A stretch of DNA of 42,295 nt from Acidimicrobiia bacterium (lineage in GTDB: Bacteria > Actinomycetota > Acidimicrobiia > Acidimicrobiales > CATQHL01), in the NCBI GenBank assembly GCA_021296415.1, contig JAGWAL010000014.1, forward strand, positions 844 to 43,138, read 5' to 3'. Below the pieces are notes generated by a model. The model saw only the letters and a list, made by a program, of their open reading frames with translations, had not been told where the DNA came from and ran no database searches. Positions 33,067 to 41,799 of this stretch are shown one piece after another. The position numbers and the translations under genes are program-made. Numbering within the stretch: the stretch's first letter is position 1; the number at the start of each line of letters is the position of its first letter.

Positions 33067-34341
33067 ATGAGGCCCGCCGGGCGCGCCGAGGAGTTCCGCC
33101 GCCGCTTCTACCGCTCGCTGGGCTCCATCCGTTTCCGGCTGGCGCTGATCTACAGCCTGCTCCTCTTCGGCCTCGGCGCCATCGTGGTGGGGGCCATCTA
33201 CTGGGGCCTGGCGCGGAACCTCGACGAGTCAACCCTCTCGCAGTCCGTCGCCACGGAGAGTCTCCGGACCGGCGCCGCCGTCTCGGCCGCCGACGAGCAG
33301 GCTCTCCGGGAGGTGTTGATCGCCGTCGAGATGCAGTCCAACGAGCGGGCCATGCGGATGCTGCGGGACTACTCCCTCTTCGCTCTGGCGGTCCTGTTCG
33401 GTGCCAGCATGATCGTCGGCTGGTCCCTGGCCGGTCACGTGCTGAAGCCCGTGGGCCGTATCACCGCGGTGGCCCGGCGGATCAGCGCCACCGACCTCTC
33501 CCAGCGCATCGCCTTGGACGGTCCGCCCGACGAGCTGCGGCGACTCGCCGACACCTTCGACGACATGCTGGACCGCCTCGACCGTTCCTTCGACGCCCAG
33601 CGCGGCTTCGTGGAGGACGCCTCCCACGAGCTGCGCAACCCGCTGGCGGTGATCCGCAGCAACCTGGACACCACCCTGGCCGACCCCGACGCCACCACCG
33701 AGGACTACCGCTTCGTGGCCGAGCAGGTGAACCGGTCCGTGGACCGCATGTCGCGCGTGGTGGAGGACCTGGTCACCTTCGCCCGCCACGAGACGCGCCC
33801 GCAACACCTGGCACTGGTCGACCTCGGCGAGCTGGCGCAGCTGGCGATGGCCGAGTTCGACGGCTACGCCGCCAACCACGACGTGCGGCTGACCTACGCC
33901 GCGCCCGGCGGCCTGCTGACCCTCGGCGACGCCGGCAGCCTGCGGCAGGCGCTCGCCAACCTGCTCTCCAACGCCCTCAGCGTGGCTCCCGCCGGTTCGG
34001 AGGTGCGGGTCACGGCCGGCGGCGAGGGAGCCTGGGTCTGGGTGGCGGTCGCGGACCAGGGGCCCGGTATCCCCACCGAGGACCAGGAGCGGGTGTTCCA
34101 GCGGTTCCAGCGCGGCCGGCAGGCGTCCGCCGACGGCCGGGGGCTCGGTCTGGCGATCGTGCGCCAGATCGCCGAGTCGCATCGCGGCGAGGCGCGCCTC
34201 ACGTCGAGCGAAGGCACGGGATCCACCTTCACCGTCCTGCTGCCGGCCACCGGGGCCAGCAGTCCGGGCGCCAGGACCCGGCGCGCCAGGCCCACCAGGC
34301 CCACCAAGCGCACGTCGGAGGCGGTCCCCGCCTCCCGCTGA
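33067..34341 (+). CDS. Membrane sensor histidine kinase (MprB-like)
   Basis: 424 residues. TM1 is about 22–48 (RFRLALIYSLLLFGLGAIVV), a short extracytoplasmic loop of about 55 residues follows (49–102), and TM2 is about 103–124. A HAMP domain (about 125–176) leads to the H-box FVEDASHELRNPLAVIRSN with His187; Asn replaces the more common Thr after Arg. The ATPase has the N-box LRQALANLLSNAL, G1 VADQGPGIP, F-box VFQRFQRG and G2 GRGLGLAIV. The sensor loop is shorter than that of mycobacterial MprB. It probably phosphorylates the preceding regulator. The C-terminal tail is Arg/Pro-rich. Confidence 0.88.
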   Translation: MRPAGRAEEFRRRFYRSLGSIRFRLALIYSLLLFGLGAIVVGAIYWGLARNLDESTLSQSVATESLRTGAAVSAADEQALREVLIAVEMQSNERAMRMLRDYSLFALAVLFGASMIVGWSLAGHVLKPVGRITAVARRISATDLSQRIALDGPPDELRRLADTFDDMLDRLDRSFDAQRGFVEDASHELRNPLAVIRSNLDTTLADPDATTEDYRFVAEQVNRSVDRMSRVVEDLVTFARHETRPQHLALVDLGELAQLAMAEFDGYAANHDVRLTYAAPGGLLTLGDAGSLRQALANLLSNALSVAPAGSEVRVTAGGEGAWVWVAVADQGPGIPTEDQERVFQRFQRGRQASADGRGLGLAIVRQIAESHRGEARLTSSEGTGSTFTVLLPATGASSPGARTRRARPTRPTKRTSEAVPASR

Positions 34342-34394
34342 GAAGGCGCGGGGAATACGCGACAACCCGGCGCCGTTCCAGTGGCCGACGCCAA

Positions 34395-34400
34395 TAGCGT
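34395..34400 (+). promoter_or_regulatory. Possible −10 box TAGCGT before the HtrA gene
   Basis: TAGCGT lies 45 nt before ATG 34446, allowing separate transcription of the protease. The evidence is the hexamer alone. Confidence 0.3.
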
Positions 34401-34445
34401 GGATGGCGACCAGCGGGCCACCGCGGCCCCGGAGACCGAGTTCAC

Positions 34446-36089
34446 ATGGCTGATGATCACCGACCCCCACCGGTAGATCCCGGCGAGGATCCGTTCGGCG
34501 AGAGACCGGAGACTGCCCGGTCCGCCGGGGGAGGTGTGCCTCCCGAGGGTGGCCACGGCCGGTCGGGCGTACCGCCCGGGCCCGGCGCCGAGGGCACCGC
34601 ATGGCCCCGCGACTACGACCTGGCCTGGACGCTCGGCTGGGAGGAGCAGGCGCGGGCTCCGAGGGAAGCGCCCCCGGGCGGCCGGCCGCGGCGTCGCCGG
34701 CGGCGACTCAGCGCCGGTGCCTTCTCGGTCGTCGTCAGCCTGGCCGCTCTGGCACTGGGCGTGACGGCCGTCCTGAACTCCTCATCGGGCGAGCCCACCG
34801 AAACGGTGCGCTACGTCCAGGTCCGCCCGCCGGAAATCGTCGGGGCGGCCCCCGAGCCGGGCGCCCTCCCGGCATCTCCACCGGCTGCTGTGGCTGCCCC
34901 GGCGCCGGCGCCGCCCGCGGCACCACCGGAGGTGCGGACGTCGCCCGAGCCGGGCGCTCCGCCGGCGCCCGCGCCACCGCCGGCTCCCGCTCCGCCGGCG
35001 CCTCCCGCTCCGCCGGCAGCACCGGCGCAGGAACCGGTGGTCGCGGCGGCCGGCCGGGTGGAGCCGTCGGTCGTCCTCCTGCAGACCTCGCAGGGCCAGG
35101 GCTCGGGCATCATCTACGACGAGGCCGGGCTCGTCCTCACCGCCGCCCACGTGGTCGAGGGCGCACAACCGCTGGAAAACCTGTTCGGCGCGGAGGCCGG
35201 TCGGCCGGGCGCGCCGCGCGGCGAGGATCTGGATCTGGATCCCTCCGAGGGGCTCGACGCCCTCGACCTGCCGGGCCTCGAGGGCGAGGGCTCCGGCTCC
35301 GCCGGCGACTTCCCGGACGTCGTCGTGCAACTCGCCAGCGGCGTGCGCACCGGCGGCCGGGTGCTTGCGGCGAACGCCGAACTCGACGTGGCGGTGGTGC
35401 AGATCGACCCGTCGCTGGACCTGACCGTCGCCCAGATCGGCTCGCTGTCGACGGTGGAGGTGGGGCAGACAGCGGTGGCGGTGGGAAGCCCCTTCGGCAT
35501 GGAGAACGTCGTCACGGTCGGTGTGGTGAGTGCGGTGAACCAGGTCCTGGGTGGCCAGGACATGCCGCCCCTGGGCATGATCCAGACCGACGCCCCCATC
35601 AACTTCGGCAACAGCGGCGGTGCACTCGCCGACCTGCAGGGGCGGGTGATCGGCATGAACGTGGCCATCCAGTCCACGGTGGGGGGCGGGAACATCGGCG
35701 TGGGGTTCGCCACACCCATCGAGGTGGCCATCTGGATCGCCGAGGAGCTGCGAGCGGGGCGGGAGGTGCGCTTCGGCTTCCTGGGGATCAGCGGCTACAC
35801 CCCGGCGCTGGGTGAGCCGGGGGCGATCGTGGCGTCGGTGACGCCCGGCGGTCCCGCCGAAGCCGCCGGGATGCTGGTGAACGACCGGGTCATCAGCTTC
35901 GACGGCCAGTCCGTGGGATCGATGGACGAGTTGGCGGTGGCGGTGCGCCTGCGGGCGCCGGGCACCGAGGTGACCGTCGAGGTGGTCCGCGACGATCTCC
36001 TGATCCGCCTGTTCATCCCGCTCGGCGACCGCGGCGAGTCGCTGGACGTCGACACCGGGGGAGACCCCGAGGCCGAGATCGAGCCGTAG
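34446..36089 (+). CDS. HtrA/DegP-like membrane-anchored serine protease with PDZ domain
   Basis: 547 residues, PepD-like. A cytoplasmic N-terminal tail of about 85 residues ends in an Arg cluster. One TM segment (about 91–110) and a Pro/Ala-rich linker (about 130–200) follow, then a trypsin-like domain with catalytic His235 (LTAAHVV), Asp314 (ELDVAVV) and Ser390 (GNSGGAL). Between His and Asp lies an unusual acidic, Gly-rich insertion (about 259–289, [17 protein letters not shown]). The C-terminal PDZ domain (about 440–525) has [11 protein letters not shown] and [19 protein letters not shown]. It should act outside the membrane on misfolded envelope proteins and is probably controlled by the adjacent two-component system. 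Confidence 0.9.
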   Translation: MADDHRPPPVDPGEDPFGERPETARSAGGGVPPEGGHGRSGVPPGPGAEGTAWPRDYDLAWTLGWEEQARAPREAPPGGRPRRRRRRLSAGAFSVVVSLAALALGVTAVLNSSSGEPTETVRYVQVRPPEIVGAAPEPGALPASPPAAVAAPAPAPPAAPPEVRTSPEPGAPPAPAPPPAPAPPAPPAPPAAPAQEPVVAAAGRVEPSVVLLQTSQGQGSGIIYDEAGLVLTAAHVVEGAQPLENLFGAEAGRPGAPRGEDLDLDPSEGLDALDLPGLEGEGSGSAGDFPDVVVQLASGVRTGGRVLAANAELDVAVVQIDPSLDLTVAQIGSLSTVEVGQTAVAVGSPFGMENVVTVGVVSAVNQVLGGQDMPPLGMIQTDAPINFGNSGGALADLQGRVIGMNVAIQSTVGGGNIGVGFATPIEVAIWIAEELRAGREVRFGFLGISGYTPALGEPGAIVASVTPGGPAEAAGMLVNDRVISFDGQSVGSMDELAVAVRLRAPGTEVTVEVVRDDLLIRLFIPLGDRGESLDVDTGGDPEAEIEP

Positions 36090-36106
36090 GCGCCGGCGGG
36101 ATTCCG

Positions 36107-37060
36107 ATGGCACCGGAGAGAGCCGGCGCCGGCACGGCGACCGAACCCGCCGGCGCGTCGCGCTGGCGCCCGCGCCTGGCCAAGGCGCGGGCCGCTCTCG
36201 GTGAGAGGCTCGGCTCGGCCTTGGCGCGCCGGGATCTCGATGCCACCACCTGGGAGGCGCTGGAGGAGGCCCTGCTGGGTGCCGACGTGAGCCTGGACGT
36301 CGCCGAGGAGCTGCTGGCGAGACTCCGCGCCGAAGCCGCCGAGCGCCGCACCGGTGACCCGCGGGACGTGCGCGGCCTGCTGCGCGACGCCATCGCCGAT
36401 CTGATGCACAGCCCCGACGGCGAACTCGACCGGTCGGGCTCGCCGGCGGTCTGGCTGCTGGTGGGGGTGAACGGCTCGGGCAAGACCACGACCATCGGCA
36501 AGCTGGCGCACGCAGAGGCGGCCGCGGGCCGCCGCGTGGTGCTGGCCGCCGCCGACACGTTCCGCGCCGCCGCAACCGAGCAGCTCGCCGCCTGGGCCGA
36601 GCGGGCGGGGGCACAGCTGGTGCGCGGCAATCCCGGGGGCGATCCCGCCGCGGTCGTCTTCGACGCCATCTCGCATGCGGCCGCCGCCGGCGCCGACCTG
36701 GTGATCGCCGACACCGCGGGGCGCCTGCACACCAACCACAACCTCATGGGCGAACTGGCGAAGATCCGCAGGGTCGCCGAACGGGCGCCCGGGCAGCTGC
36801 GCGAGGTGCTGGTCACCCTGGACGCCACGGTCGGCCAGAACGGACTCGCCCAGGCGCGGACCTTCGGCGAGGCGGCAGGCGTCACGGGAGTGGTGCTCAC
36901 CAAGCTGGACGGATCGGCCAGAGGTGGCTCGGTCCTGTCGGTGCGCGCCGAACTGGGCGTGCCCGTCAAGCTGGTGGGTCTCGGCGAGGGAACCGGCGAC
37001 CTGGTGCCCTTCGACGCGGCGGCGTTCGCAAGCGCTCTCGTGGGCACCGAGGAGACATAG
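36107..37060 (+). CDS. ftsY: Signal recognition particle receptor FtsY
   Basis: A 317-residue SRP GTPase at the membrane. The N domain (about 20–100) and G domain are complete: P-loop GVNGSGKT (120–127), the insertion-box region [21 protein letters not shown]3 [19 protein letters not shown]4 [16 protein letters not shown] and the closing [14 protein letters not shown]. The acidic A domain of E. coli FtsY is absent; only about 20 residues precede the N domain, as is common in Actinobacteria. It lies 5 bp before ffh, its GTPase partner, so the two are made together. Confidence 0.95.
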   Translation: MAPERAGAGTATEPAGASRWRPRLAKARAALGERLGSALARRDLDATTWEALEEALLGADVSLDVAEELLARLRAEAAERRTGDPRDVRGLLRDAIADLMHSPDGELDRSGSPAVWLLVGVNGSGKTTTIGKLAHAEAAAGRRVVLAAADTFRAAATEQLAAWAERAGAQLVRGNPGGDPAAVVFDAISHAAAAGADLVIADTAGRLHTNHNLMGELAKIRRVAERAPGQLREVLVTLDATVGQNGLAQARTFGEAAGVTGVVLTKLDGSARGGSVLSVRAELGVPVKLVGLGEGTGDLVPFDAAAFASALVGTEET

Positions 37061-37064
37061 GCCG

Positions 37065-38585
37065 ATGTTCGAGACCCTCAGCGGCCATCTCGAGGAGGTC
37101 TTCGGCCGCCTGCGCCGGAAGGGCCGCCTGCGCCCGCAGGACATCGAGGAGGCTCTCGACGGGATCCGCCGGGCGCTGCTGGCGGCCGACGTGGCCGTCG
37201 AGGTCACCGCCGCTTTCCGGGAGCGGGTGCGCGAGCGGGCGCTGGCGACCGACCTGCACCGCGCCCTGAACCCGGCCCAGCAGGTGGTTCGCATCGTGCA
37301 CGAGGAGCTCGTACGCACGCTCGGCGGCGAAGCGGCCTCGATCACGTTCGCGCCACGGCCGCCGACGGTGGTCCTCCTGGCGGGACTGCAGGGATCGGGG
37401 AAGACGACCGCGGCCGCCAAGCTGGCCCGCTGGTTCCGCGGCCGCGGCCGCAGCCCGCTCCTGGTGGGCGCCGACCTGACGCGCCCGGCCGCCGTGGAGC
37501 AGCTGCGCGTCCTGGCGTCGCAGGTGGGTGTCCCGGTCTTCAGCGAGGCCACCGACCCCGTCGGCGTTGCCGCCGCGGGAGTGGCCGAGGCGCGCCGGCT
37601 GGGCCGCGACGTCGTGGTGTGCGACACCGCCGGCCGGCAGATCGTCGACGACGACCTCATGGCCGAGCTGCGCGGCATCTCCCAGGCGATCGAGCCGCAC
37701 TACACGTTCCTGGTACTGGACGCCATGACCGGGCAGGAGGCCGTGCGCGTCGGCGAGCGCTTCGGTGAGGTTCTGGGGCTCGACGGGGTGATCCTCACCA
37801 AGCTCGACGGTGACGCGCGTGGCGGCGCCGCCCTGTCGATCCGCGAGGTCGTGGGTTGTCCCGTGACGTTCGCCTCCGTGGGCGAGCGCGTCGGCGACTT
37901 CGAGCCCTTCCACCCCGACCGTCTGGCGGGGCGCATCCTCGGGATGGGCGACCTGCTCTCGCTGGCGGAGAAGGCCGAGGCGGCGTACGAGGGTGAGCAG
38001 GCCGCCGAGGCGGCCGAAGCCGCCGAGCGCGTCCTGGCCGGTGAGTTCACGCTGGACGACTTCAGCGAGCAGATGCGCCAGATGCGCAAGCTGGGCGGGT
38101 TGGGCGACGTTCTGGCGCACCTGCCGAGCGCGGAGGCGGCGCAGGCGGCCGAATCCGGTGTCGACGATCGCCGGCTCGCCCGGATGGAGGCCATCATCTG
38201 CTCGATGACGCCGGCCGAGCGCGCCCAGCCCGCCATCATCGACGGCTCGCGGCGGCGCAGGATCGCCGCCGGGAGCGGCACAACGACCGCGGAGGTGGCC
38301 GAACTGCTGCGCAACTTCGCCGCCGCCCGCAAGATGATGCGCAGCGCCCGGGCCCCAACCCGCCGGAGCACCAAGGGCAGGGGTTCCAAGGGCAGGGGAC
38401 CCAAGGGCAGGGGACCCAGAGGCAGGGGCGGCTCGCGCGTCACCCCCGCGGGAGGAGTCCGCACCGCCGCCGCTGCCGACCTGCTGGAACAACTCCAGGA
38501 CCTCGAATCAGGCTCGGGCCGTCCCGCCGGACCATCGCCCGGCGGCAGCGAGGGCCGCGACCCCCTGGCGTTCCCCGGCCGCTGA
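37065..38585 (+). CDS. ffh: Signal recognition particle protein Ffh
   Basis: A 506-residue SRP GTPase that binds signal peptides and 4.5S RNA. Start [21 protein letters not shown]-loop GLQGSGKT (107–114), G3 [19 protein letters not shown]4 [16 protein letters not shown] and the closing [16 protein letters not shown]. The M domain has [20 protein letters not shown] and [20 protein letters not shown]. The C-terminus carries a Lys/Gly/Arg repeat, KGRG-x-x units (about 437–454), encoded by a 15-bp tandem repeat, followed by a further 50 residues. This tail is not part of the core family. The ffh RNA gene is not in the window. Confidence 0.94.
   Translation: MFETLSGHLEEVFGRLRRKGRLRPQDIEEALDGIRRALLAADVAVEVTAAFRERVRERALATDLHRALNPAQQVVRIVHEELVRTLGGEAASITFAPRPPTVVLLAGLQGSGKTTAAAKLARWFRGRGRSPLLVGADLTRPAAVEQLRVLASQVGVPVFSEATDPVGVAAAGVAEARRLGRDVVVCDTAGRQIVDDDLMAELRGISQAIEPHYTFLVLDAMTGQEAVRVGERFGEVLGLDGVILTKLDGDARGGAALSIREVVGCPVTFASVGERVGDFEPFHPDRLAGRILGMGDLLSLAEKAEAAYEGEQAAEAAEAAERVLAGEFTLDDFSEQMRQMRKLGGLGDVLAHLPSAEAAQAAESGVDDRRLARMEAIICSMTPAERAQPAIIDGSRRRRIAAGSGTTTAEVAELLRNFAAARKMMRSARAPTRRSTKGRGSKGRGPKGRGPRGRGGSRVTPAGGVRTAAAADLLEQLQDLESGSGRPAGPSPGGSEGRDPLAFPGR
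38373..38427 (+). repeat. 15-bp tandem repeat at the 3' end of ffh
   Basis: AAGGGCAGGGGACCC is repeated between three and four times with minor changes, coding KGRGP-type pentapeptides in the Ffh C-terminal tail. Confidence 0.7.
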
Positions 38586-38599
38586 GCCTCTCTGTCCGC

Positions 38600-38745
38600 A
38601 CCCCCGGCCCCCTCCCTCGGTTGTTGGTGGGTGTCCGGTCGGGCGCCGGGGTGCCGCTCTGCTCCTTCGGCGCGGGCGCAAGGCGTCGCATATCGGCCCC
38701 CCGGCCCCCTCCCTCGGTTGTCGGTGGCTGTCCGAGCGGGCGCTA
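38600..38745 (+). repeat. Dispersed intergenic repeat, copy B, 1.5 tandem units
   Basis: A full unit begins GGGGTGCCGCTCTGCTCC at about 38648 and continues TTCGGCGCGGGCGCAAGGCG (subtype 2). Its C-rich arm CCCCCGGCCCCCTCCCTCGG at 38698 is also present 97 bp earlier, at 38601. The locus therefore holds one and a half tandem units of about 97 bp. It fills most of the ffh–rpsP gap. Confidence 0.75.
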
Positions 38746-38824
38746 TTGGCGTGCCGGTGATGGAACCGGGCCGATTCCCGGGCAGACTGTGGTCTCCACT
38801 TCGGCGGCGAGAGGAACACGGATC

Positions 38825-39133
38825 GTGGCAGTGCGGCTTCGCCTGATGCGCAGGGGCAAGAAGAAGCAGCCCACCTACAGGGTGGTGGCGGCCGACTCGC
38901 GCTCGGCCCGTGACGGGCGCTTCATCGAATCGATCGGCTACTACGACCCCCGCCAGGAGCCGTCGGTCGTGAGTATCGACAACGACAAGGCCCTGAAGTG
39001 GCTGCGCAACGGCGCCCAGCCCAGCGAACGGGTGGAGAAGCTCCTGAAGATCTCCGGCGCCTGGGCCGAATTCACCGGCGGCGCCTCCCGGCTGGAGGAC
39101 CTCGAAGCCGCCCCGGAGGGGGCCTCCTCGTGA
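38825..39133 (+). CDS. rpsP: 30S ribosomal protein bS16
   Basis: 102 residues starting [20 protein letters not shown] at GTG 38825, the standard bS16 N-terminus. It continues [20 protein letters not shown] and [20 protein letters not shown]. It is an early 30S assembly protein. The acidic C-terminal extension ([12 protein letters not shown]) resembles other actinobacterial bS16 proteins. It begins the rpsP–khpA–rimM–trmD–rplS operon and overlaps khpA as GTGA. The 240-bp region upstream is mostly a dispersed repeat. Confidence 0.95.
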   Translation: MAVRLRLMRRGKKKQPTYRVVAADSRSARDGRFIESIGYYDPRQEPSVVSIDNDKALKWLRNGAQPSERVEKLLKISGAWAEFTGGASRLEDLEAAPEGASS

Positions 39134-39402
39134 GCGACGAATCCCACGACATCACCGACGCCCCCCGCGCACGGGCCGTCCTCGAGCACATCATCCGGTC
39201 GGTCGTGGAGACCCCGGAGGTGGCCCGGGTGGTCGCCGTGCCCGACGGCTCCGACATCCGCCTCGACGTGCACGTGGACCGGGCGGACATCGGCCGGGTC
39301 ATCGGCCGGCGCGGCCGGGTGGCCGGTGCCATCCGCACGGTCGTGCGGGCGGCCGCGGTCAACGACGGTTGCACCGTGGTCGTCGACTTCGTCGAGCCCT
39401 AG
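39130..39402 (+). CDS. khpA: KH-domain RNA-binding protein KhpA
   Basis: A 90-residue KH protein starting at GTG 39130. The GxxG loop lies in [20 protein letters not shown] (GRRG), preceded by [16 protein letters not shown]. KhpA proteins bind RNA, often with KhpB/Jag, and affect cell size and sRNA stability in Gram-positive bacteria. The rpsP–KH–rimM order is standard. The N-terminus ([14 protein letters not shown]) is longer than in Firmicutes. Confidence 0.92.
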   Translation: MSDESHDITDAPRARAVLEHIIRSVVETPEVARVVAVPDGSDIRLDVHVDRADIGRVIGRRGRVAGAIRTVVRAAAVNDGCTVVVDFVEP

Positions 39403-39409
39403 TCCCGCC

Positions 39410-39913
39410 GTGGCGCCCCCGGCGCGCCAGGCGGCGGATCTTCTGGAGGTCGGGCGAGTCGACCGGCCACACGGCGTCAAGGGCGAGGTCGTGGTGTCGC
39501 TCGTGACCAACCGGACCGAGCGGCTGGACCCCGGTGCCGAGCTGCAGATCACCGGTGCCACGCTGAAGGTGCGCCGGGCGCGCCCCTTCGGGAATCGCTG
39601 GGTGGTGGCCTTCGAGGGCTATGCGGACCGCGACGCCGCGGAACGCCTGCGCGCGGCGGTGCTGAAGGCCGCCCCGCTGGAGGACGCGGCCGAGCTGTGG
39701 GTGCACGAGCTCATCGGTTCGGAGGTGGTGTGCGGCGCGGGGCTGGGTCGCGGCAAGGTCGTGGCCGTGCAGGCGAACCCGGCCAGCGACCTGCTCGTCA
39801 TGGACAGCGGGGCGCTGGTGCCGCTGACCTTCGTGGTCTCGGTCGAGCGCGCCGGCGGCGGGCCGTCGCGGGTCGTCGTGGACGTGCCCGAGGGCCTGTT
39901 CGAGCCACCGTAG
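39410..39913 (+). CDS. rimM: Ribosome maturation factor RimM
   Basis: A 167-residue 16S processing factor that binds uS19 in the 30S head. The N-terminal RimM domain has LLEVGRVDRPHGVKGEVVVS and RPFGNRWVVAFEGYADRDAA. The C-terminal PRC-barrel-like domain has ELWVHELIGSEV, VVAVQANPASDLLVMDSGA and the end PEGLF. Start GTG 39410 is 8 bp after the khpA stop and places the conserved GRVDRPHG motif near residue 15, as in relatives. Confidence 0.93.
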   Translation: MAPPARQAADLLEVGRVDRPHGVKGEVVVSLVTNRTERLDPGAELQITGATLKVRRARPFGNRWVVAFEGYADRDAAERLRAAVLKAAPLEDAAELWVHELIGSEVVCGAGLGRGKVVAVQANPASDLLVMDSGALVPLTFVVSVERAGGGPSRVVVDVPEGLFEPP

Positions 39914-39915
39914 GA

Positions 39916-40647
39916 ATGAAAATCGACGTCATCACCATCTTCCCGGCGATGATCGAGGAGTTCGCCGCGCACAGCCTGCTGGGCAAGGCACGCGAGCAGG
40001 GTGCGTTCGACCTGCGGGTGCTGGATCTCCGCTCGGTGGCGGTGGATCCGCACCGGTCGGTGGACGACGCGCCCTTCGGCGGCGGTCCCGGCATGGTGCT
40101 GGCGCCCGAGCCGATCTTCGAGACCGCCGAGCGGGCCGGCGTGGCGCGGCCGCTGATCCTGCTCTCGCCCGCCGGCCGGCGGCTGGACCATCGCACCGTC
40201 GACGAGTTGGCGACCGGTGACGGGTTCTCGCTGCTGTGCGGTCGCTACGAGGGTGTCGACGAGCGGGTCCGGGAGGCGCTCGTGGACGACGAGATCTCCG
40301 TGGGGGACTTCGTGCTGGCAGGGGGCGAGGTGGCTGCCATGGTCATCCTGGAGGCGGTCGTGCGGCTGCTCCCCGGCGTGATGGGCAACGTGGCCTCGGG
40401 TGTCGACGACTCCTTCAGCAGCGGTCTGCTCGGCTACCCGCAGTACACCCGTCCCGCGACCTACCGCGGCATGGTGGTCCCCGAGGTGCTGCGCTCGGGC
40501 GACCACGGCCGCGTCGTCCGCTGGCGCCGGGCGCAGGCACTGGCGCGGACCTGCGAGCTGCGTCCCGACCTGATCGAGGTGCGCGGTGGCCTCAGCGATG
40601 CCGACCGGGAACTCCTGGAGGAGTTCGGCCTCTCGCCCGGCGCCTGA
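39916..40647 (+). CDS. trmD: tRNA (guanine37-N1)-methyltransferase TrmD
   Basis: A 243-residue SPOUT-class enzyme that makes m1G37 in tRNAs with G36, including the tRNA-Pro(GGG) encoded 870 bp downstream. The N-terminus [20 protein letters not shown] is diagnostic. The knotted SAM site has [20 protein letters not shown] and [13 protein letters not shown], then [20 protein letters not shown] and [20 protein letters not shown]. The start follows the rimM stop by 2 bp. Confidence 0.96.
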   Translation: MKIDVITIFPAMIEEFAAHSLLGKAREQGAFDLRVLDLRSVAVDPHRSVDDAPFGGGPGMVLAPEPIFETAERAGVARPLILLSPAGRRLDHRTVDELATGDGFSLLCGRYEGVDERVREALVDDEISVGDFVLAGGEVAAMVILEAVVRLLPGVMGNVASGVDDSFSSGLLGYPQYTRPATYRGMVVPEVLRSGDHGRVVRWRRAQALARTCELRPDLIEVRGGLSDADRELLEEFGLSPGA

Positions 40648-40706
40648 CGGTCAGGGGGCAACCCCGGTGGCCCCACGATCCCGGTGGCGCCGGGGCGCCG
40701 GCACCG

Positions 40707-40712
40707 TATCCT
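40707..40712 (+). promoter_or_regulatory. Possible −10 box TATCCT before rplS
   Basis: TATCCT lies 53 nt before the rplS ATG and directly after a GGCGCC-GG-GGCGCC hairpin (40686–40699). This suggests partial termination and re-initiation within the operon. Confidence 0.3.
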
Positions 40713-40765
40713 GCACGGGATCGCTTCCCCGCCCCACCCGACGCGTTCGTGATTGGAGACCGGCC

Positions 40766-41113
40766 ATGCAGCCCACCGACCTGGTCGATGTGCAGAGCCT
40801 GCGGAGCGACGTACCCGAATTCCGGCCCGGCGACACCGTCAAGGTGCACGTCCGCGTGGTGGAGGGCAGCCGCGAGCGCATCCAGATCTTCCAGGGTGTG
40901 GTGATCGGGCGCCGCGGGTCGGGCATCAGGGAATCCTTCACCGTCCGCAAGGTCAGCTTCGGCGTCGGCGTCGAGCGCACGTTCCCGGTGCACACCCCCA
41001 GCATCAAGCAACTGGAGGTCGTGTCCCAGGGCCGCGTGCGGCGCGCCAAGCTGTACTACCTGCGAGATCGCGTCGGCAAGGCCGCCAAGGTCGCCGAGAG
41101 GCGCAGCGTCTGA
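40766..41113 (+). CDS. rplS: 50S ribosomal protein bL19
   Basis: 115 residues: [60 protein letters not shown] and [20 protein letters not shown], all characteristic of bL19 at the subunit interface. ATG 40766 follows GGAGACC. A 118-bp gap separates it from trmD, with a GGCGCC hairpin and a TATCCT box, so it may have its own promoter. Confidence 0.96.
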   Translation: MQPTDLVDVQSLRSDVPEFRPGDTVKVHVRVVEGSRERIQIFQGVVIGRRGSGIRESFTVRKVSFGVGVERTFPVHTPSIKQLEVVSQGRVRRAKLYYLRDRVGKAAKVAERRSV

Positions 41114-41136
41114 GGGCCGCCGGCGCACCGCGGTCG

Positions 41137-41481
41137 ATGACCGTCGGGCGGCAGCGGCTCGGTCGCTGGGGCGAGAACAAGGCGGCGGCCTGGTACGTCC
41201 AGCGCGGCTGGGAGGTCCTGGACCGCAACTGGCGAGGTGCCGGAGGCGAGATCGACCTGGTGCTGCGGCGCAACGGCACCGTGGTGTTCTGCGAGGTGAA
41301 GACGAGGTCCGGGACAGCCTACGGGCACCCCGCCGAGGCGGTGGACCGGCGCAAGCAGCAGCGCATCCGCGTCCTGGCCGCACAATGGCTCCGCCAGTAC
41401 CAGGGGTGCGCCGGGTCGCTTCGCTTCGACGTGGCGTGCGTGCAGAACGGCCGCCTGGAGGTGCTGGAAGGCGCGTTCTGA
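41137..41481 (+). CDS. yraN: YraN / UPF0102 nuclease-like protein
   Basis: 114 residues. The family motif set is GRWGENKAAAWYVQRGWEVL, NWRGAGGEIDLVLRRNGTVV and FCEVKTRSGTAYGHPAEAVD, giving the Holliday-junction-resolvase-like E…EID…EVK arrangement of the PD-(D/E)XK fold. The function is unproven. The gene usually lies near rplS and rnhB; here lepB and rnhB are absent between rplS and yraN. Start ATG 41137 is 23 bp after rplS. Confidence 0.9.
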   Translation: MTVGRQRLGRWGENKAAAWYVQRGWEVLDRNWRGAGGEIDLVLRRNGTVVFCEVKTRSGTAYGHPAEAVDRRKQQRIRVLAAQWLRQYQGCAGSLRFDVACVQNGRLEVLEGAF

Positions 41482-41495
41482 GCCCGGCGCGCCGG

Positions 41496-41501
41496 TACAG
41501 T
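41496..41501 (+). promoter_or_regulatory. −10 box TACAGT for tRNA-Pro
   Basis: TACAGT ends 13 nt before the tRNA 5' end, allowing a transcript start about 7 nt before the mature tRNA. Confidence 0.45.
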
Positions 41502-41514
41502 GAGGCCTCCGGTA

Positions 41515-41589
41515 CGGGCTGTGGCGCAGCTTGGTTAGCGCGTTGGTCTGGGGGACCAAAGGTCCCGGGTTCAAATCCCGGCAGCCCGA
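41515..41589 (+). tRNA. tRNA-Pro, anticodon GGG
   Basis: 75 nt folds as a full cloverleaf. The acceptor is CGGGCTG/CAGCCCG, the D stem GCGC/GCGC, the anticodon stem TTGGT/ACCAA with loop CTGGGGG (anticodon GGG at 41550–41552), and the T stem CCGGG/CCCGG with TTCAAAT. The discriminator is A. The 3' CCA is not encoded. It reads CCC and CCU codons. G36–G37 makes it a TrmD substrate. Confidence 0.96.
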
Positions 41590-41591
41590 CT

Positions 41592-41611
41592 CCCCGGGCG
41601 GGTGCCCGGGG
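41592..41611 (+). terminator. Stem-loop after tRNA-Pro
   Basis: CCCCGGGC (41592–41599), loop GGGT, GCCCGGGG (41604–41611): a perfect 8-bp GC stem 2 nt after the tRNA. There is no U-tract. It merges directly into dispersed-repeat copy A. Confidence 0.5.
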
Positions 41612-41705
41612 TGCCGCTCTGCTCCTCCGTGCACGGGCGAAGAGTCGTCGCAGCCCGGCTCCCCGGACCCCCGCCCTCGGTTCTCGGTGACGGCCCGGTG
41701 GCGTT
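41609..41705 (+). repeat. Dispersed intergenic repeat, copy A (subtype 1)
   Basis: GGTGCCGCTCTGCTCCTCCG, TGCACGGGCGAAGAGTCGTC, GCAGCCCGGCTCCCC and the C-rich arm ending CTCGGTTCTCGGTGACGG. The internal palindrome CCGTGCACGG may form a short stem. It lies between tRNA-Pro and the peroxidase promoter. Confidence 0.75.
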
Positions 41706-41750
41706 GCGCCAGGTGTGTTCCCGGCGGGGTCGTGCGTGGGGAAGTCTTGC

Positions 41751-41756
41751 TAGAGT
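41751..41756 (+). promoter_or_regulatory. −10 box TAGAGT before the Dyp peroxidase
   Basis: TAGAGT lies 43 nt before ATG 41800, giving a leader of about 35 nt that includes a GGAGG site. Confidence 0.45.
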
Positions 41757-41799
41757 GCTGCGAGATCACTCTGATTCCACCTAGCCACGGAGGCCGGAC

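Noticed and set aside
34403..34453. 16-codon micro-ORF overlapping the HtrA start
   Set aside because: Its ATG is only 2 nt after the TAGCGT box, so it would probably lie upstream of or at the transcript start; chance is likely.
12509..41611. Treating GC hairpins after zincin, smc and tRNA-Pro as proven intrinsic terminators
   Set aside because: None has a U-tract; they are listed only as terminator-like stem-loops with low to moderate confidence.
38600..41705. Short frames inside the repeats (such as GVPLCSSVHGRRVV) as small proteins
   Set aside because: The copies are read in different frames with different products and no shared start or ribosome binding site, so the repeat is not coding.
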